A stretch of DNA of 64,000 bases from assembly GCA_035518775.1 (NCBI GenBank), contig DATIXH010000066.1:1-64000 (forward strand), written 5' to 3'. Below the pieces are notes generated by a model. That model was not told the origin of the DNA, did no database searches, and worked only from the letters and a program-made list of their open reading frames with translations. Both the position numbers and the translations under genes were made by a program. Shown here piece by piece: positions 7,004-15,246 of this stretch. This stretch comes from JBGPEQ01 sp035518775 (lineage in GTDB: Bacteria; Pseudomonadota; Alphaproteobacteria; Dongiales; Dongiaceae). Numbering within the stretch: the stretch's first letter is position 1; each line of letters begins with the position of its first letter.

Positions 7004-8794
7004 GTGAGCGCATTGCCGCCACGGCGTTGGCAGCGTGACCTGATCTCTTACGTCGCCGCCGCGGTCGTCACGGTGGCGATCGTCGCCGCGCTCTATTGGG
7101 GCGCGGTTGTCGGCGCCGTCGCCGCCGGCTACGGCTTCGGGGCGATGGCGCTCGTCCTGGTGGCGGGGCTTACCTGGTTCGGCGCCCGGTTGCGGCGGCT
7201 GGCGCGCGACGCCGGCGACCATCGGCGCCGCTATCTCGAAGCGACGGCGGCACGCGAGCACGACCTGCGGGTGCTGCGGGTCGAAGAGACCAAGTTCCGG
7301 ACGCTGATCAGCAACATTCCGGGGGTGGCCTATCGTTGCGCCGACGACGCCGACTATACGATGGAGTTCATCAGCGACGCCATCGAGGCGCTCTCCGGCT
7401 ACCCGGCCTCCGACTTTGTGAACAACTCCGTGCGCACCTACGGCAGCATCATCCATCCGGAGGACGTCGACGCCGTCGCACGCATCGTGGCCGACGGGCT
7501 GAAGAACCGGCGGCCCTACGAGATCGAGTACCGCGTGCTGCACAGGGACGGCAGTATGCGCTCCGTGTTCGAGCGCGGGCAGGGCGTCTTCGACGACGCG
7601 GGCAAGGCGGTCTATTGCGACGGCGTCATCTTCGACGTCACGGAGCGGCGCCACATCGAAGCGGAGCTGCGCGAGAGCGAGGAGAAATTCCGCACCCTGA
7701 TCCGCAACGTGCCGGGCGCGTGCTATCGCTGCGCCTACGACAACGCCTACACCATGGAGTTCATCAGCGACGCTATCGCTGACGTCTCAGGCTATCCAGC
7801 CGCCGATTTCATCGGCAACGGCGTGCGCACCTACGCCAGCATCATCCATCCGGACGACCTCGCCATGGTTGTGCGGCTGGTCGACGAGGCGCGCACCGCC
7901 CGCGCCCAGTCCTCCATCGAGTATCGCATCATCCACCGCGACGGCTCGGTGCGCTGGGTCTACGAGCGCGGCCAGGGCATCTACGGCGACGACGGCAAGA
8001 TTCTGCACATCGACGGCGCCATCTTCGATATCACCGACCGCAAGCGCCTCGAGGAGGAGGTGGTCAGCCAGAAGCAGATGGCGACCATCGGCCAGGTGGC
8101 GGCCACCGTGAGCCACGAGCTGCGTAACCCGCTCGGCGCCATCAGCAACTCGATGGCCTTCCTGCGGCAGATGACAGCCAACCGCGACCTCGGCATCGAG
8201 AAGGCGCTCGACCGCGTCGACCGCAACATCGAGCGCTGCAATGTCATCATCACCGATCTTCTGGAATATACCAGCCAGAAGGAGCTCGACCGGACCCAGA
8301 CCCGGATCGCGAGTTGGCTGGCCGAGCTGCTAGGCGCGCAGGCGATGGCCGCCGACATCCTGCTGGAGCGGGATCTGCAGGCCGACGACGAGGTGACGAT
8401 CGACCGCGAGAAGTTCGGCCAGGTCGTCCTCAACTTGATCGAGAACGCCGCCCAGGCGCTGCAGGATCCGGCCTGGGACGTACCCGATGGCCGTGAGCTC
8501 CGCATCACCGTACGGACGGAGAGCGCCGGGCCGCACGTTCGCATTTCCGTGATCGATACCGGCCCGGGCATCCCCGAGCATGTGCTGCCACGCATCTTCG
8601 AGCCGCTGTTCACCACCAAGAGCTTCGGCATCGGCCTCGGTCTGCCCACGGTGCGCCAGATCGTCGAGCAGCATGGCGGCACGCTGCATGTCGAGAGCAC
8701 CGCCGCCGGCACTACCTTCACGATCTTCCTGTCGCGCCATGGTGACGTGGCGGCGCATGCGACCGAACCGACGGCCCGCAGCGCGGTTGCCTAG
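7004..8794 (+). CDS. Membrane sensor histidine kinase with two PAS domains
   Basis: 596 aa, GTG start with the purine-rich GGGGAGAGAG immediately upstream. Two N-terminal membrane helices (about residues 12-60), then PAS 1 (about 98-220) and PAS 2 (about 225-350). The two PAS copies share long identical stretches (TMEFISDAI, IIHP) and are about two-thirds identical over their first 53 residues, so they arose by tandem duplication. The kinase core follows: HisKA with VSHELRNPLGAIS (phospho-His near 371), N box NLIENAAQAL (about 477), G1 DTGPGIPE (about 518) and G2 GIGLGLPTV (about 543). No response regulator gene is adjacent, so the partner is unknown. PAS ligand unknown. Confidence 0.9.
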   Translation: MSALPPRRWQRDLISYVAAAVVTVAIVAALYWGAVVGAVAAGYGFGAMALVLVAGLTWFGARLRRLARDAGDHRRRYLEATAAREHDLRVLRVEETKFRTLISNIPGVAYRCADDADYTMEFISDAIEALSGYPASDFVNNSVRTYGSIIHPEDVDAVARIVADGLKNRRPYEIEYRVLHRDGSMRSVFERGQGVFDDAGKAVYCDGVIFDVTERRHIEAELRESEEKFRTLIRNVPGACYRCAYDNAYTMEFISDAIADVSGYPAADFIGNGVRTYASIIHPDDLAMVVRLVDEARTARAQSSIEYRIIHRDGSVRWVYERGQGIYGDDGKILHIDGAIFDITDRKRLEEEVVSQKQMATIGQVAATVSHELRNPLGAISNSMAFLRQMTANRDLGIEKALDRVDRNIERCNVIITDLLEYTSQKELDRTQTRIASWLAELLGAQAMAADILLERDLQADDEVTIDREKFGQVVLNLIENAAQALQDPAWDVPDGRELRITVRTESAGPHVRISVIDTGPGIPEHVLPRIFEPLFTTKSFGIGLGLPTVRQIVEQHGGTLHVESTAAGTTFTIFLSRHGDVAAHATEPTARSAVA

Positions 8795-8797
8795 CCG

Positions 8798-9949
8798 CTA
8801 CTTCACGACCAGATCCGTCGATCGCTTCGACAACGCCTCGCAGCCCCGGTCGGTGACCAGCACGGTATGGCCGTTGGTCATGGCGACGCCGTGCTCGGCA
8901 TCGAAGATGATGATGTGGATGAAGAACACCATGCCGGGTGCCGCCGGCTCCGGGTTGCCGTGATAGAACATCGGCCAGTCCATCCAATTGGGCGCGAACG
9001 TCGTGCCCAGGCTGTAGCCGGTGGCGTTCAGGCGGTGGGCGCGGTGGCCGGCGGCGTCGCAGACGCGCGCATAGGCGTCGAAGACCTCGCCGATGGGGCG
9101 GCCGGGCTTCAACGCGACCTTGCAGGCTTCGAGCGCATCGACGCTGACCTTGTGCATCCCGCGCTGTCCCGGGAGCGGCTCTCCGATCGGGATCGTGCGC
9201 ATCAGGCAGGCGTGGTAGTGGCGATAAGCGCCGGCGAACTCGAGGGTGAGCTGGTCGCGGGCATCGAGCTTGCGGCGGCCGGTGAAATAGCGGCAGAGCA
9301 GGGCATCCTGGCCGGAGCCGATGATGTATTCGTTGGCAGGATCGTCGCCGCCACCCCGGAACACGGCGCCCTGCATTGCCGCGATGATGTCGCCCTCGAA
9401 GGCGCCAGGGCCGGCCAAGCGGTGCGCCTCGTCGAGCGCGAGGTCGGCGAGCTCCGCCGCCCTGCGCACATAGGCTATCTCGGCGGCGCTCTTCACGACG
9501 CGCAGGCGGCTGACGAGGTCGGAGGCGTCATCGAGCTTGCAGAAACCGTCGAGGGCGTTGTTGAGGCGCAGAGCGTTGCGCCCGGTCAGGCCATAGGCCT
9601 CGTACTCGACGCCGAGCTTCCTGCCGCCGCAGCCAAGGCTGCGCAAGTAGTCCTTCAGTTGCACGGCTGGTTGCGCTTCAGGGCCGTCGATCCAGATGCG
9701 GATGTCCTCGATGACCGAGGTATGCTTGGCCTGCAGCAGATCGGGCGCCCGCGTCAGCAGCATGAGCCGCCCGTCGGCGCCGAGATAGAGGCACTGGAAG
9801 AACACGTAGCCGAACGTGTCGTAGCCGGTCAGGTAGAACATGCTCTCCTGCCGGAATATGAGCAGCCCGTCGAGGCCGCGCTTCTGCATCAGCTCGATCG
9901 CGCGCCTGCGGCGCTCGGCCAGTTCCTCGCGGGTGAAGTGAAGGGCCAT
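8798..9949 (-). CDS. M24/creatinase-fold hydrolase lacking the metal ligands (ectoine hydrolase-like)
   Basis: 383 aa, start MALHFTREEL preceded on the minus strand by AAGGAG. It has the creatinase N-terminal domain (about 1-150) and the pita-bread catalytic domain. In metal-dependent M24 peptidases five residues (Asp, Asp, His, Glu, Glu) bind metal. Here the equivalent motifs read LEFAGAYRHYHACLMRT, NATGYSLGTTF, VFFIHIII and VAMTNGH, so all five appear replaced. As I recall, creatinase and the ectoine hydrolases DoeA/EutD are metal-free relatives with similar E-x-AG and GYS-x-G motifs. The best reading is a metal-independent C-N hydrolase; the substrate is not known. It ends three bases from the convergent kinase gene. 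Confidence 0.8.
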   Translation of the reverse strand: MALHFTREELAERRRRAIELMQKRGLDGLLIFRQESMFYLTGYDTFGYVFFQCLYLGADGRLMLLTRAPDLLQAKHTSVIEDIRIWIDGPEAQPAVQLKDYLRSLGCGGRKLGVEYEAYGLTGRNALRLNNALDGFCKLDDASDLVSRLRVVKSAAEIAYVRRAAELADLALDEAHRLAGPGAFEGDIIAAMQGAVFRGGGDDPANEYIIGSGQDALLCRYFTGRRKLDARDQLTLEFAGAYRHYHACLMRTIPIGEPLPGQRGMHKVSVDALEACKVALKPGRPIGEVFDAYARVCDAAGHRAHRLNATGYSLGTTFAPNWMDWPMFYHGNPEPAAPGMVFFIHIIIFDAEHGVAMTNGHTVLVTDRGCEALSKRSTDLVVK

Positions 9950-9982
9950 TCGTTTTCTCCTTGATACGCGGAGTAACAGGCC

Positions 9983-10086
9983 GCTCACCCTGACCCTCTC
10001 CGGCAAAGAGGGAGAGGGGACACGGTCAGAGCAGTTGCCCGATCGTGTCCCCTCGCCACGCAGTGGGAGAGGGGCTAGGGTGAGGG
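9983..10086. repeat. Imperfect inverted-repeat element, type B
   Basis: The left arm begins CTCACCCTGACCCTCTCC. The right arm is its imperfect reverse complement, ending GGGAGAGGGGCTAGGGTGAG. The arms are roughly 50 bases each, with matching GAGGGGACACG segments near the centre. It fills the gap between the M24-like gene and the end of pgeF. Elements of this look are common intergenic repeats in GC-rich proteobacteria. It could fold into one long hairpin. Confidence 0.75.
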
Positions 10087-10087
10087 C

Positions 10088-10858
10088 CTAGGACTCCGCC
10101 AATGCAATCACCGACAACCCGCGGCCATAGTCTTTCTCGCCAGCGAGGGTCGTACGGCGATAGCTGAAGAACAGGTCGGCTTCGGCGCAGGTGTCGCGAG
10201 CGACGGAGGCGGCAGCGCCGATGCCGAGGCGCTGCAGGCGGCTCACGACATAGCCTGGCAGGTCGAACATGAAATGCCCGGTGCGCTTGCTCGGCATGAA
10301 GAAACGGCGATTCTCCGGATCCTGCTGCAGGAAAGGCTGTGGGAACTCCGGCCCCACTTCGTAGGAGGCCTGGGCGATGCAGGGACCGACGGCGGCGCGC
10401 ATGCGCGCGGGCTCTGCGCCGCGCTCGACCATGGCACGAACGACGGCCTCGACCACGCCGTTCACGGCGCCGCGCCAGCCGGCATGAGCGGCGCCGATGA
10501 CGCCGGCCGCGGGATCGGCGAGCAGCACCGGCGCGCAGTCGGCGGTGGCGATGCCGAGGGCGATGCCCGACCGTGTCGTCACCATGGCGTCGACGCGCGG
10601 CCGCGCCTCGAGCGGCCAGGGCTTCGTCACCTCGACCACGTCGGCGCTGTGGATCTGATAGGTCGTCGCGAGCGCCCCTGCCGGCAAGCCGATCAGGGCG
10701 AGGGCCCGGCGGCGGTTCTCCGTGACATTGGCCGGCTGGTCGCTCGAGCCATAGCCGCAGTTGAGCGAGGCGTAGATGCCGCCGCTGACACCGCCTTGAC
10801 GAGTGAAGAAGCCGTGGCGGACGCGCGGGCAGTCTCTCAGGGTCTCGGCTTGGATCAT
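10088..10858 (-). CDS. pgeF: Peptidoglycan editing factor PgeF (laccase-domain, YfiH/COG1496)
   Basis: 256 aa member of the DUF152/laccase-domain family. The E. coli homologue YfiH/PgeF removes wrongly incorporated L-Ser from muropeptide intermediates, and other members show purine nucleosidase or polyphenol oxidase activity. The Cys/His active-site motifs are visible: HSADVV (about 71), TADCAPVLL, GAAHAGWRG and GPCIAQASYEVG. The start ATG overlaps the stop of the upstream methyltransferase gene by four bases, implying translational coupling in lgt-NDUFAF7-pgeF order. The type B repeat follows its stop codon. Confidence 0.9.
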   Translation of the reverse strand: MIQAETLRDCPRVRHGFFTRQGGVSGGIYASLNCGYGSSDQPANVTENRRRALALIGLPAGALATTYQIHSADVVEVTKPWPLEARPRVDAMVTTRSGIALGIATADCAPVLLADPAAGVIGAAHAGWRGAVNGVVEAVVRAMVERGAEPARMRAAVGPCIAQASYEVGPEFPQPFLQQDPENRRFFMPSKRTGHFMFDLPGYVVSRLQRLGIGAAASVARDTCAEADLFFSYRRTTLAGEKDYGRGLSVIALAES

Positions 10859-11952
10859 GCGGCAGGCGGCTGGTCGAACCCGGGCGGCGTGGGTGGCGGC
10901 GGCGCGGCGATCGCGAGCGCCTTGAACAGGGTGCCCATTTGCTCGAGATGGAGCAAGCGTTCGGTGGCCGTGCGGATGTCGGCGGCCTGTGCCGGCGTGG
11001 CGTTGCGCTCGAGCATAGCGGCGCGCAGCTTGATGCCGAGGCGCTCGAGCAACGTGTTCTGGGCAATGGGGCCATACACCGCGGCGCCCGCCTCGCGCGC
11101 GGCCCGCGCCAGCGCGCCGAAATCGACGTGTGCGGCCAGATCGGCCGTGCCGGGCTCCGTCAGAACACCATGCTTTCTGTGCCGGCGCACGGCCTGCAGG
11201 CTGTCGCCGCTGCCAGTGCCGTCATGGCCGTAGTCGACGATCAGCGCCGCGCCGCCATGCGCCGCGACCCGGCGGCCGATCGCGGCCGCCAGCGCGATCC
11301 CGGCCGGACAGGTCTCGACGACCAAGCCCTGACGCGCCGGCTGCGGCGGTGCCATCAGGGCGAATGCGGCGCCGGGAGGACGAAGTGCGAAGGCGAGGCC
11401 GCCGCTGCCGTCGACGTCGATGACACGTTCGAGCCAACGCCCGCCCTGGAACTCGAACTGGTGAATCGGGAGCGCGTCGAACAACTCGTTGGTGACGAGG
11501 AGGAGCGGGCCGTCAGGCACCTGGTCGAAGGTGTCGTGCCAGTACGGCACGATCGCCGGCGCAGCCTGCCGCAGCGTCTCCGCCTGCCGTCCGCGCAGAT
11601 AGGGGCTCGTCTCGACCATGTGCAGGTCGACGGCGGCGTGGAAGCCCGGGACGTTGCGGGTGCCGCGGAGGGCATCGGCCATCAGCGTGCCGCGGCCTGG
11701 TCCCAGTTCGACCAGACGCACCGCGGGCCGCCCGATCGCCTGCCAGGCAGTGGCGCACCAGGCGCCCAGCAACTCGCCGAACACCTGGCTGATCTCCGGC
11801 GCGGTGATGAAGTCGCCGGCCAGGCCGAAGGGATCGCCCTGTTTATAGTAGCCATATTGCGGGTGGCCGAGCGCCTCCGCCATGTACTCGGCGACGGTGA
11901 TGGGGCCGGCGATGCGGATGCGCCGGGCCAGCAGCTCCCCCAGCGGACTCAT
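10855..11952 (-). CDS. SAM-dependent methyltransferase, NDUFAF7/MidA family (DUF185)
   Basis: 365 aa with start MSPLGELLARRI, 10 bases downstream of the lgt stop. Family marks: TVAEYMAEALGHPQYGYY, GDFITAPEISQVFGELLGAW and the SAM loop VELGPGRGTLMADALR. In mitochondria NDUFAF7 dimethylates an arginine of complex I subunit NDUFS2. Alphaproteobacterial homologues in this gene position are presumed to do the same, which is inference. It is in an operon-like run with lgt (upstream) and pgeF (overlapping by four bases). An earlier in-frame ATG at 11997 would overlap lgt and lacks support. Confidence 0.87.
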   Translation of the reverse strand: MSPLGELLARRIRIAGPITVAEYMAEALGHPQYGYYKQGDPFGLAGDFITAPEISQVFGELLGAWCATAWQAIGRPAVRLVELGPGRGTLMADALRGTRNVPGFHAAVDLHMVETSPYLRGRQAETLRQAAPAIVPYWHDTFDQVPDGPLLLVTNELFDALPIHQFEFQGGRWLERVIDVDGSGGLAFALRPPGAAFALMAPPQPARQGLVVETCPAGIALAAAIGRRVAAHGGAALIVDYGHDGTGSGDSLQAVRRHRKHGVLTEPGTADLAAHVDFGALARAAREAGAAVYGPIAQNTLLERLGIKLRAAMLERNATPAQAADIRTATERLLHLEQMGTLFKALAIAAPPPPTPPGFDQPPAA

Positions 11953-11962
11953 CGCGACGATC

Positions 11963-12808
11963 TCACTTGGTCGCTTGCGGCGCGACGCGCAGCGCACGCC
12001 AGATGAAGAAGCCGCCGGCGATCAGCATCGGCAGCGACAGCCACTGGCCCATGGTCGTGCCGGCGGCGATGAAGCCGAGGAACGCGTCGGGCTCGCGGAA
12101 GATCTCGGCGACGATGCGGGCGAGCGCGTAGCCGGCGAGGAAGGTGCCCGTCACCAGGCCGTGGCGGCGGCGCACGGATTCGTTCTGCATCAATACGAAC
12201 AGGACGATGAAGAGGACGATGCCTTCGAGGCCGGCCTCGTAGAGCTGGCTCGGATGGCGCGGGAGCTGCGCCGGATCGGTCGGAAACACCATCGCCCAGG
12301 GCACGTCGGCCGGGCGGCCGTAGAGTTCCGCGTTCACGAAATTGGCGAGCCGGCCGAGGAAGAGGCCGATCGGCACGGCCGCCGTTACGATGTCGCACAG
12401 GGCAAGGAACGGAATCTTATGGCGGCGCGCGAACAGGATCAGCGCCAGGATGACGCCGACGGTGCCGCCATGGAACGACATGCCGCCGTGCCAGAGCTGG
12501 AGGATCGTGGCGGGATCCGCGAAATACTGGCTCGGCTGATAGAACAGCACATAGCCGAGGCGCCCGCCCAGAATGACGCCGACGATAGCCCAGACTAGGA
12601 AGTCGTCGAGCTGGAGCGTGGTGACGGTGACTGGGCGCTTCTTCGCCAGCCAGACGCAGTAGCGCCAGCCGATCACGAGCCCGACGATGTAGGCCAGCGC
12701 GTACCAGCGTAGCGCGAACGGCCCCAGCGTCAGGCCGAAGATCTCGAACGGCCCGATCGGGGGAAAAACGTTCGGCCCGATGTTGGGGAAGGTCAGGGTG
12801 ATGAACAT
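11963..12808 (-). CDS. lgt: Prolipoprotein diacylglyceryl transferase
   Basis: Inner-membrane enzyme that moves diacylglycerol from phosphatidylglycerol to the lipobox cysteine, the first step of lipoprotein maturation. 281 aa from MFITLTFPNIG; the upstream in-frame ATG at 12913 would only add a non-conserved tail. Seven or so membrane helices. The Lgt signature GRLANFVNAELYG and the essential HGGMSFHGG segment are present. Several lipoproteins in this window (mlaA, bamD, VWA protein, truncated haemoglobin, lytic transglycosylase, 54-aa lipoprotein) are its likely substrates. First gene of the lgt-methyltransferase-pgeF run, divergent from ubiK. Confidence 0.95.
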   Translation of the reverse strand: MFITLTFPNIGPNVFPPIGPFEIFGLTLGPFALRWYALAYIVGLVIGWRYCVWLAKKRPVTVTTLQLDDFLVWAIVGVILGGRLGYVLFYQPSQYFADPATILQLWHGGMSFHGGTVGVILALILFARRHKIPFLALCDIVTAAVPIGLFLGRLANFVNAELYGRPADVPWAMVFPTDPAQLPRHPSQLYEAGLEGIVLFIVLFVLMQNESVRRRHGLVTGTFLAGYALARIVAEIFREPDAFLGFIAAGTTMGQWLSLPMLIAGGFFIWRALRVAPQATK

Positions 12809-12924
12809 GCGGGCAGCCCTTATAGAGAGCCGTGTCGATCCGTACAAGCTGGGTAGCCGCCGCCAGGATTGCACCGCCTGCAGCGGCCGCCGATAATCGG
12901 CCAGGCGATGCAAGAGGAGCAGCC

Positions 12925-13188
12925 ATGCAGACGCAGAACCCGTTTCTCGACGACCTCGCCAAGGTGGCGGCCGGGGCGGTCGGCGGACTTTCCGGCATCA
13001 AGCACGAGGTGGAGACGCGGCTGCGCGAGCAGTTCGAGCGCATCCTCGGCCGGATGGACCTGGTGACGCGCGAGGAGTTCGAGGTGGTCAAGGCCATGGC
13101 CGCGAAGGCGCGGGCCGAGCAGGAGACGATGGCCGCGCGCCTGGCGGCGCTCGAAGCCAAGCTGGGTGAAACCGCACATCAGCCCTGA
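12925..13188 (+). CDS. ubiK: Ubiquinone biosynthesis accessory factor UbiK (BMFP domain)
   Basis: 87 aa, almost all alpha-helical. GAGGAG precedes the ATG, and the start MQTQNPFLDDLAKVA is the conserved beginning of the family. A short amphipathic helix (about 1-25) is followed by a coiled coil (about 50-82) that forms trimers. UbiK helps UbiJ and the Ubi complex in coenzyme Q synthesis under aerobic conditions. The motif REEFEVVKAMAAKARAE is typical of BMFP proteins. Divergent from lgt, an arrangement common in alphaproteobacteria. Confidence 0.9.
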   Translation: MQTQNPFLDDLAKVAAGAVGGLSGIKHEVETRLREQFERILGRMDLVTREEFEVVKAMAAKARAEQETMAARLAALEAKLGETAHQP

Positions 13189-13353
13189 GCGCCACTTTTT
13201 TCGGTGGATAACTCAACAGGACTCTTGCGCGCGAATCGCAGTTTTGGCACCCTACTAATGGTGGGTAGTGATTTGCCGGTGGCCATATGTCGGGGTCCGG
13301 CTCACCCACCCCGGAGGGGAACCCCGAGCTGGCGGTCACCGAGTGGGGGCGGG

Positions 13354-13857
13354 ATGGCCGTTGTTTCCGCAGGCCGACCAGAAAGCGCCAGCAATCCGAT
13401 CGATCTCCTGGAGGAATTCGTCAGCGCGAACGACTGGCGCTTCGACCGCACGACTGACGCCGAGATGGTGGTGGAACTGCGCGGGAGCTGGTGCGATTAC
13501 CGGCTCTACTTCGTGTGGCAGGAGGACCTCGGAGCCGTCTATTTCTCCTGCCTGTTCGACGTGCGCATACCGCCCAACAAGCGGACGAGCGCCTGCGCCC
13601 TGCTGGCGCTGATCAACGAGAAGCTCTGGCTCGGGCATTTCGACTTGTGCTCAGAAGACCTGGTGCCGATGTTCCGCCACACGCTGCTCGTGCGCGGCAC
13701 CGGACGGGTCTCGGCCGAGCAGTTCGAGGACGTCGTCGACATCGCCTTCAGTGAATGCGAGCGCTTCTTTCCGGCCTTTCAGTTCGTGCTCTGGGGCGGT
13801 AAGAGTCCGGAAGAGGCATTGGCAGCGGCCATGCTGGAGACCGTCGGCGAGGCCTGA
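13354..13857 (+). CDS. YbjN domain-containing protein
   Basis: 167 aa from MAVVSAGRPES. An earlier ATG at 13204 is in frame, but its extension is non-conserved and Pro/Arg-rich. The body (NPIDLLEEFVSANDWRFDRTTDAEMV, then DYRLYFVWQEDLGAVYFSCLFD, then ALLALINEKLWLGHFDL) matches the YbjN fold, a type III secretion chaperone-like alpha/beta domain of uncertain role. It ends five bases before proC, so the two are very likely co-transcribed. In E. coli YbjN is linked to motility and stress, but nothing here shows what it does. Confidence 0.85.
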   Translation: MAVVSAGRPESASNPIDLLEEFVSANDWRFDRTTDAEMVVELRGSWCDYRLYFVWQEDLGAVYFSCLFDVRIPPNKRTSACALLALINEKLWLGHFDLCSEDLVPMFRHTLLVRGTGRVSAEQFEDVVDIAFSECERFFPAFQFVLWGGKSPEEALAAAMLETVGEA

Positions 13858-13862
13858 GTTCC

Positions 13863-14681
13863 ATGACAATCAGCGGGCATCTGCTGCTCGTCGGCTGCGG
13901 CAAGATGGGCGGGGCCATGCTGCGCGGCTGGCTCCAGCGCGGCGTGCGGCCGGACGACATCACGGTGGTCGAGCCGAACGCGGCCGCGGCCGCCGATCTG
14001 GCCGCCGCGGGCGTTCGCATCGTCATGGACGCGGCGAAGCTTCCGGCCGACCTGAAGCCGGCCGTCGTCCTGATCGCGGTGAAGCCGCAGATGACCGACG
14101 GCGCGGTGCCGGCCTACCGGCGCTTCACCGGGGCGGGCACGGTCTTTCTCTCCATCGCCGCAGGGCGCACGATCGCCTATTTTGAGCGCCACCTGGGCGC
14201 ACAGGCTGCGATCGTGCGGGCCATGCCGAACACGCCGGCGGCGGTCGGACGGGGCATCACTGTCGCCTGCGCCAATCAGCGGGTGACCTCCGGCCAACGT
14301 AGCCTGTGCGATGCGCTGCTGGCGGCCGTGGGCGAGGTGGCCTGGGTGCCGGACGAGGGCCTGCTCGATGCCGTCACAGCGGTCAGCGGGGGCGGTCCGG
14401 CGTATGTGTTTCTGCTCATCGAGTGCTTGGCGGAGGCCGCCGTCGCCGCCGGGCTCCCGGCCGACCTCGCTATGCGGCTGGCGCGGGTCACCGTCTCCGG
14501 CGCTGGTGAGCTGGCACGGTTGTCGGACGAGCCCGCCTCCGTCCTGCGCCAGAACGTGACCAGTCCGGCCGGCACGACGCTCGAGGCGCTGAAGATCCTG
14601 ATGGCGGCCGATGGGCTGCAGCCGCTCATGACCAAGGCCATCGCCGCGGCGACGCGCCGCTCGCGCGAGCTCGCGGGTTAG
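13863..14681 (+). CDS. proC: Pyrroline-5-carboxylate reductase
   Basis: Last step of proline synthesis: NAD(P)H-dependent reduction of pyrroline-5-carboxylate. 272 aa, the usual length. Nucleotide-binding LVGCGKMGGAML at the N-terminus, then VKPQMTDGAVP, RAMPNTPAAVGRGITVAC, and the family signature SGGGPAYVFLLIE followed by the dimerisation helices LRQNVTSPAGTTLEAL. Lies between the ybjN-domain gene (5-base gap) and the ybaK-like gene (9-base gap), all on the plus strand. Confidence 0.96.
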   Translation: MTISGHLLLVGCGKMGGAMLRGWLQRGVRPDDITVVEPNAAAAADLAAAGVRIVMDAAKLPADLKPAVVLIAVKPQMTDGAVPAYRRFTGAGTVFLSIAAGRTIAYFERHLGAQAAIVRAMPNTPAAVGRGITVACANQRVTSGQRSLCDALLAAVGEVAWVPDEGLLDAVTAVSGGGPAYVFLLIECLAEAAVAAGLPADLAMRLARVTVSGAGELARLSDEPASVLRQNVTSPAGTTLEALKILMAADGLQPLMTKAIAAATRRSRELAG

Positions 14682-14690
14682 CTCGTCGCC

Positions 14691-15167
14691 ATGGCCGAGC
14701 TCCGCACCAGCGCCGAGCGCGTGCGTCAGGCTCTGGCCGCGCTCGGCCACACAGCGGAAATCAAGGAATTCGCCGAGACCACGCGCACCTCGGCGGATGC
14801 CGCCGCGGCGATCGGTTGCACTGTGGCTCAGATCGCGAAGTCGCTGGTGTTCCGCGCCATCGCCTCGGGCCGGGCCGTGCTGGTGATCGCCAGCGGGGCC
14901 AATCGCGTCGATGAGAAGCTGCTCGCCGCCGCTCTGGACGACCGCATCGCCAAGGCGGATGCCACCTTCGTGCGCGACAAGACCGGCTTTGCCATCGGCG
15001 GCGTCGCGCCCGTCGGCCATACCGAGAAGCCGATCACGTTCATCGATGAAGATCTACTCCAGCACGCGGAGATCTGGGCCGCCGCCGGCACGCCGAATGC
15101 GGTCTTTCGTCTGACACCGCAGGCGCTCGTCGCCATGACGGGCGGGCGGGTGATCGCGATCAAATAG
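14691..15167 (+). CDS. YbaK/EbsC family aminoacyl-tRNA deacylase
   Basis: 158 aa. Free-standing editing-domain protein of the YbaK/ProX family, which hydrolyses mischarged aminoacyl-tRNAs such as Cys-, Ala- or Pro-type errors. Marks: AAAIGCTVAQIAKSLVFRA with the catalytic lysine region, SGANRVDEKLLAAAL, and the glycine-rich GFAIGGVAPVGH loop near the end. Located nine bases after proC, so proline synthesis and tRNA editing are probably expressed together. The specific tRNA substrate cannot be told from sequence. Confidence 0.88.
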   Translation: MAELRTSAERVRQALAALGHTAEIKEFAETTRTSADAAAAIGCTVAQIAKSLVFRAIASGRAVLVIASGANRVDEKLLAAALDDRIAKADATFVRDKTGFAIGGVAPVGHTEKPITFIDEDLLQHAEIWAAAGTPNAVFRLTPQALVAMTGGRVIAIK

Positions 15168-15246
15168 CCGCGCCTCTTCTGCGCGCCGCCGACCACTCCC
15201 ATTTTAGAGGGCAGGGTCGTAGAGTACCTTCCGAACAGGAGCGACC

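Noticed and set aside
8798..9949. DMSP lyase DddP, another M24-fold enzyme
   Set aside because: DddP keeps metal-binding residues, as I recall, whereas here all five are replaced; so it does not support a DMSP pathway together with the cupin gene at 36201.
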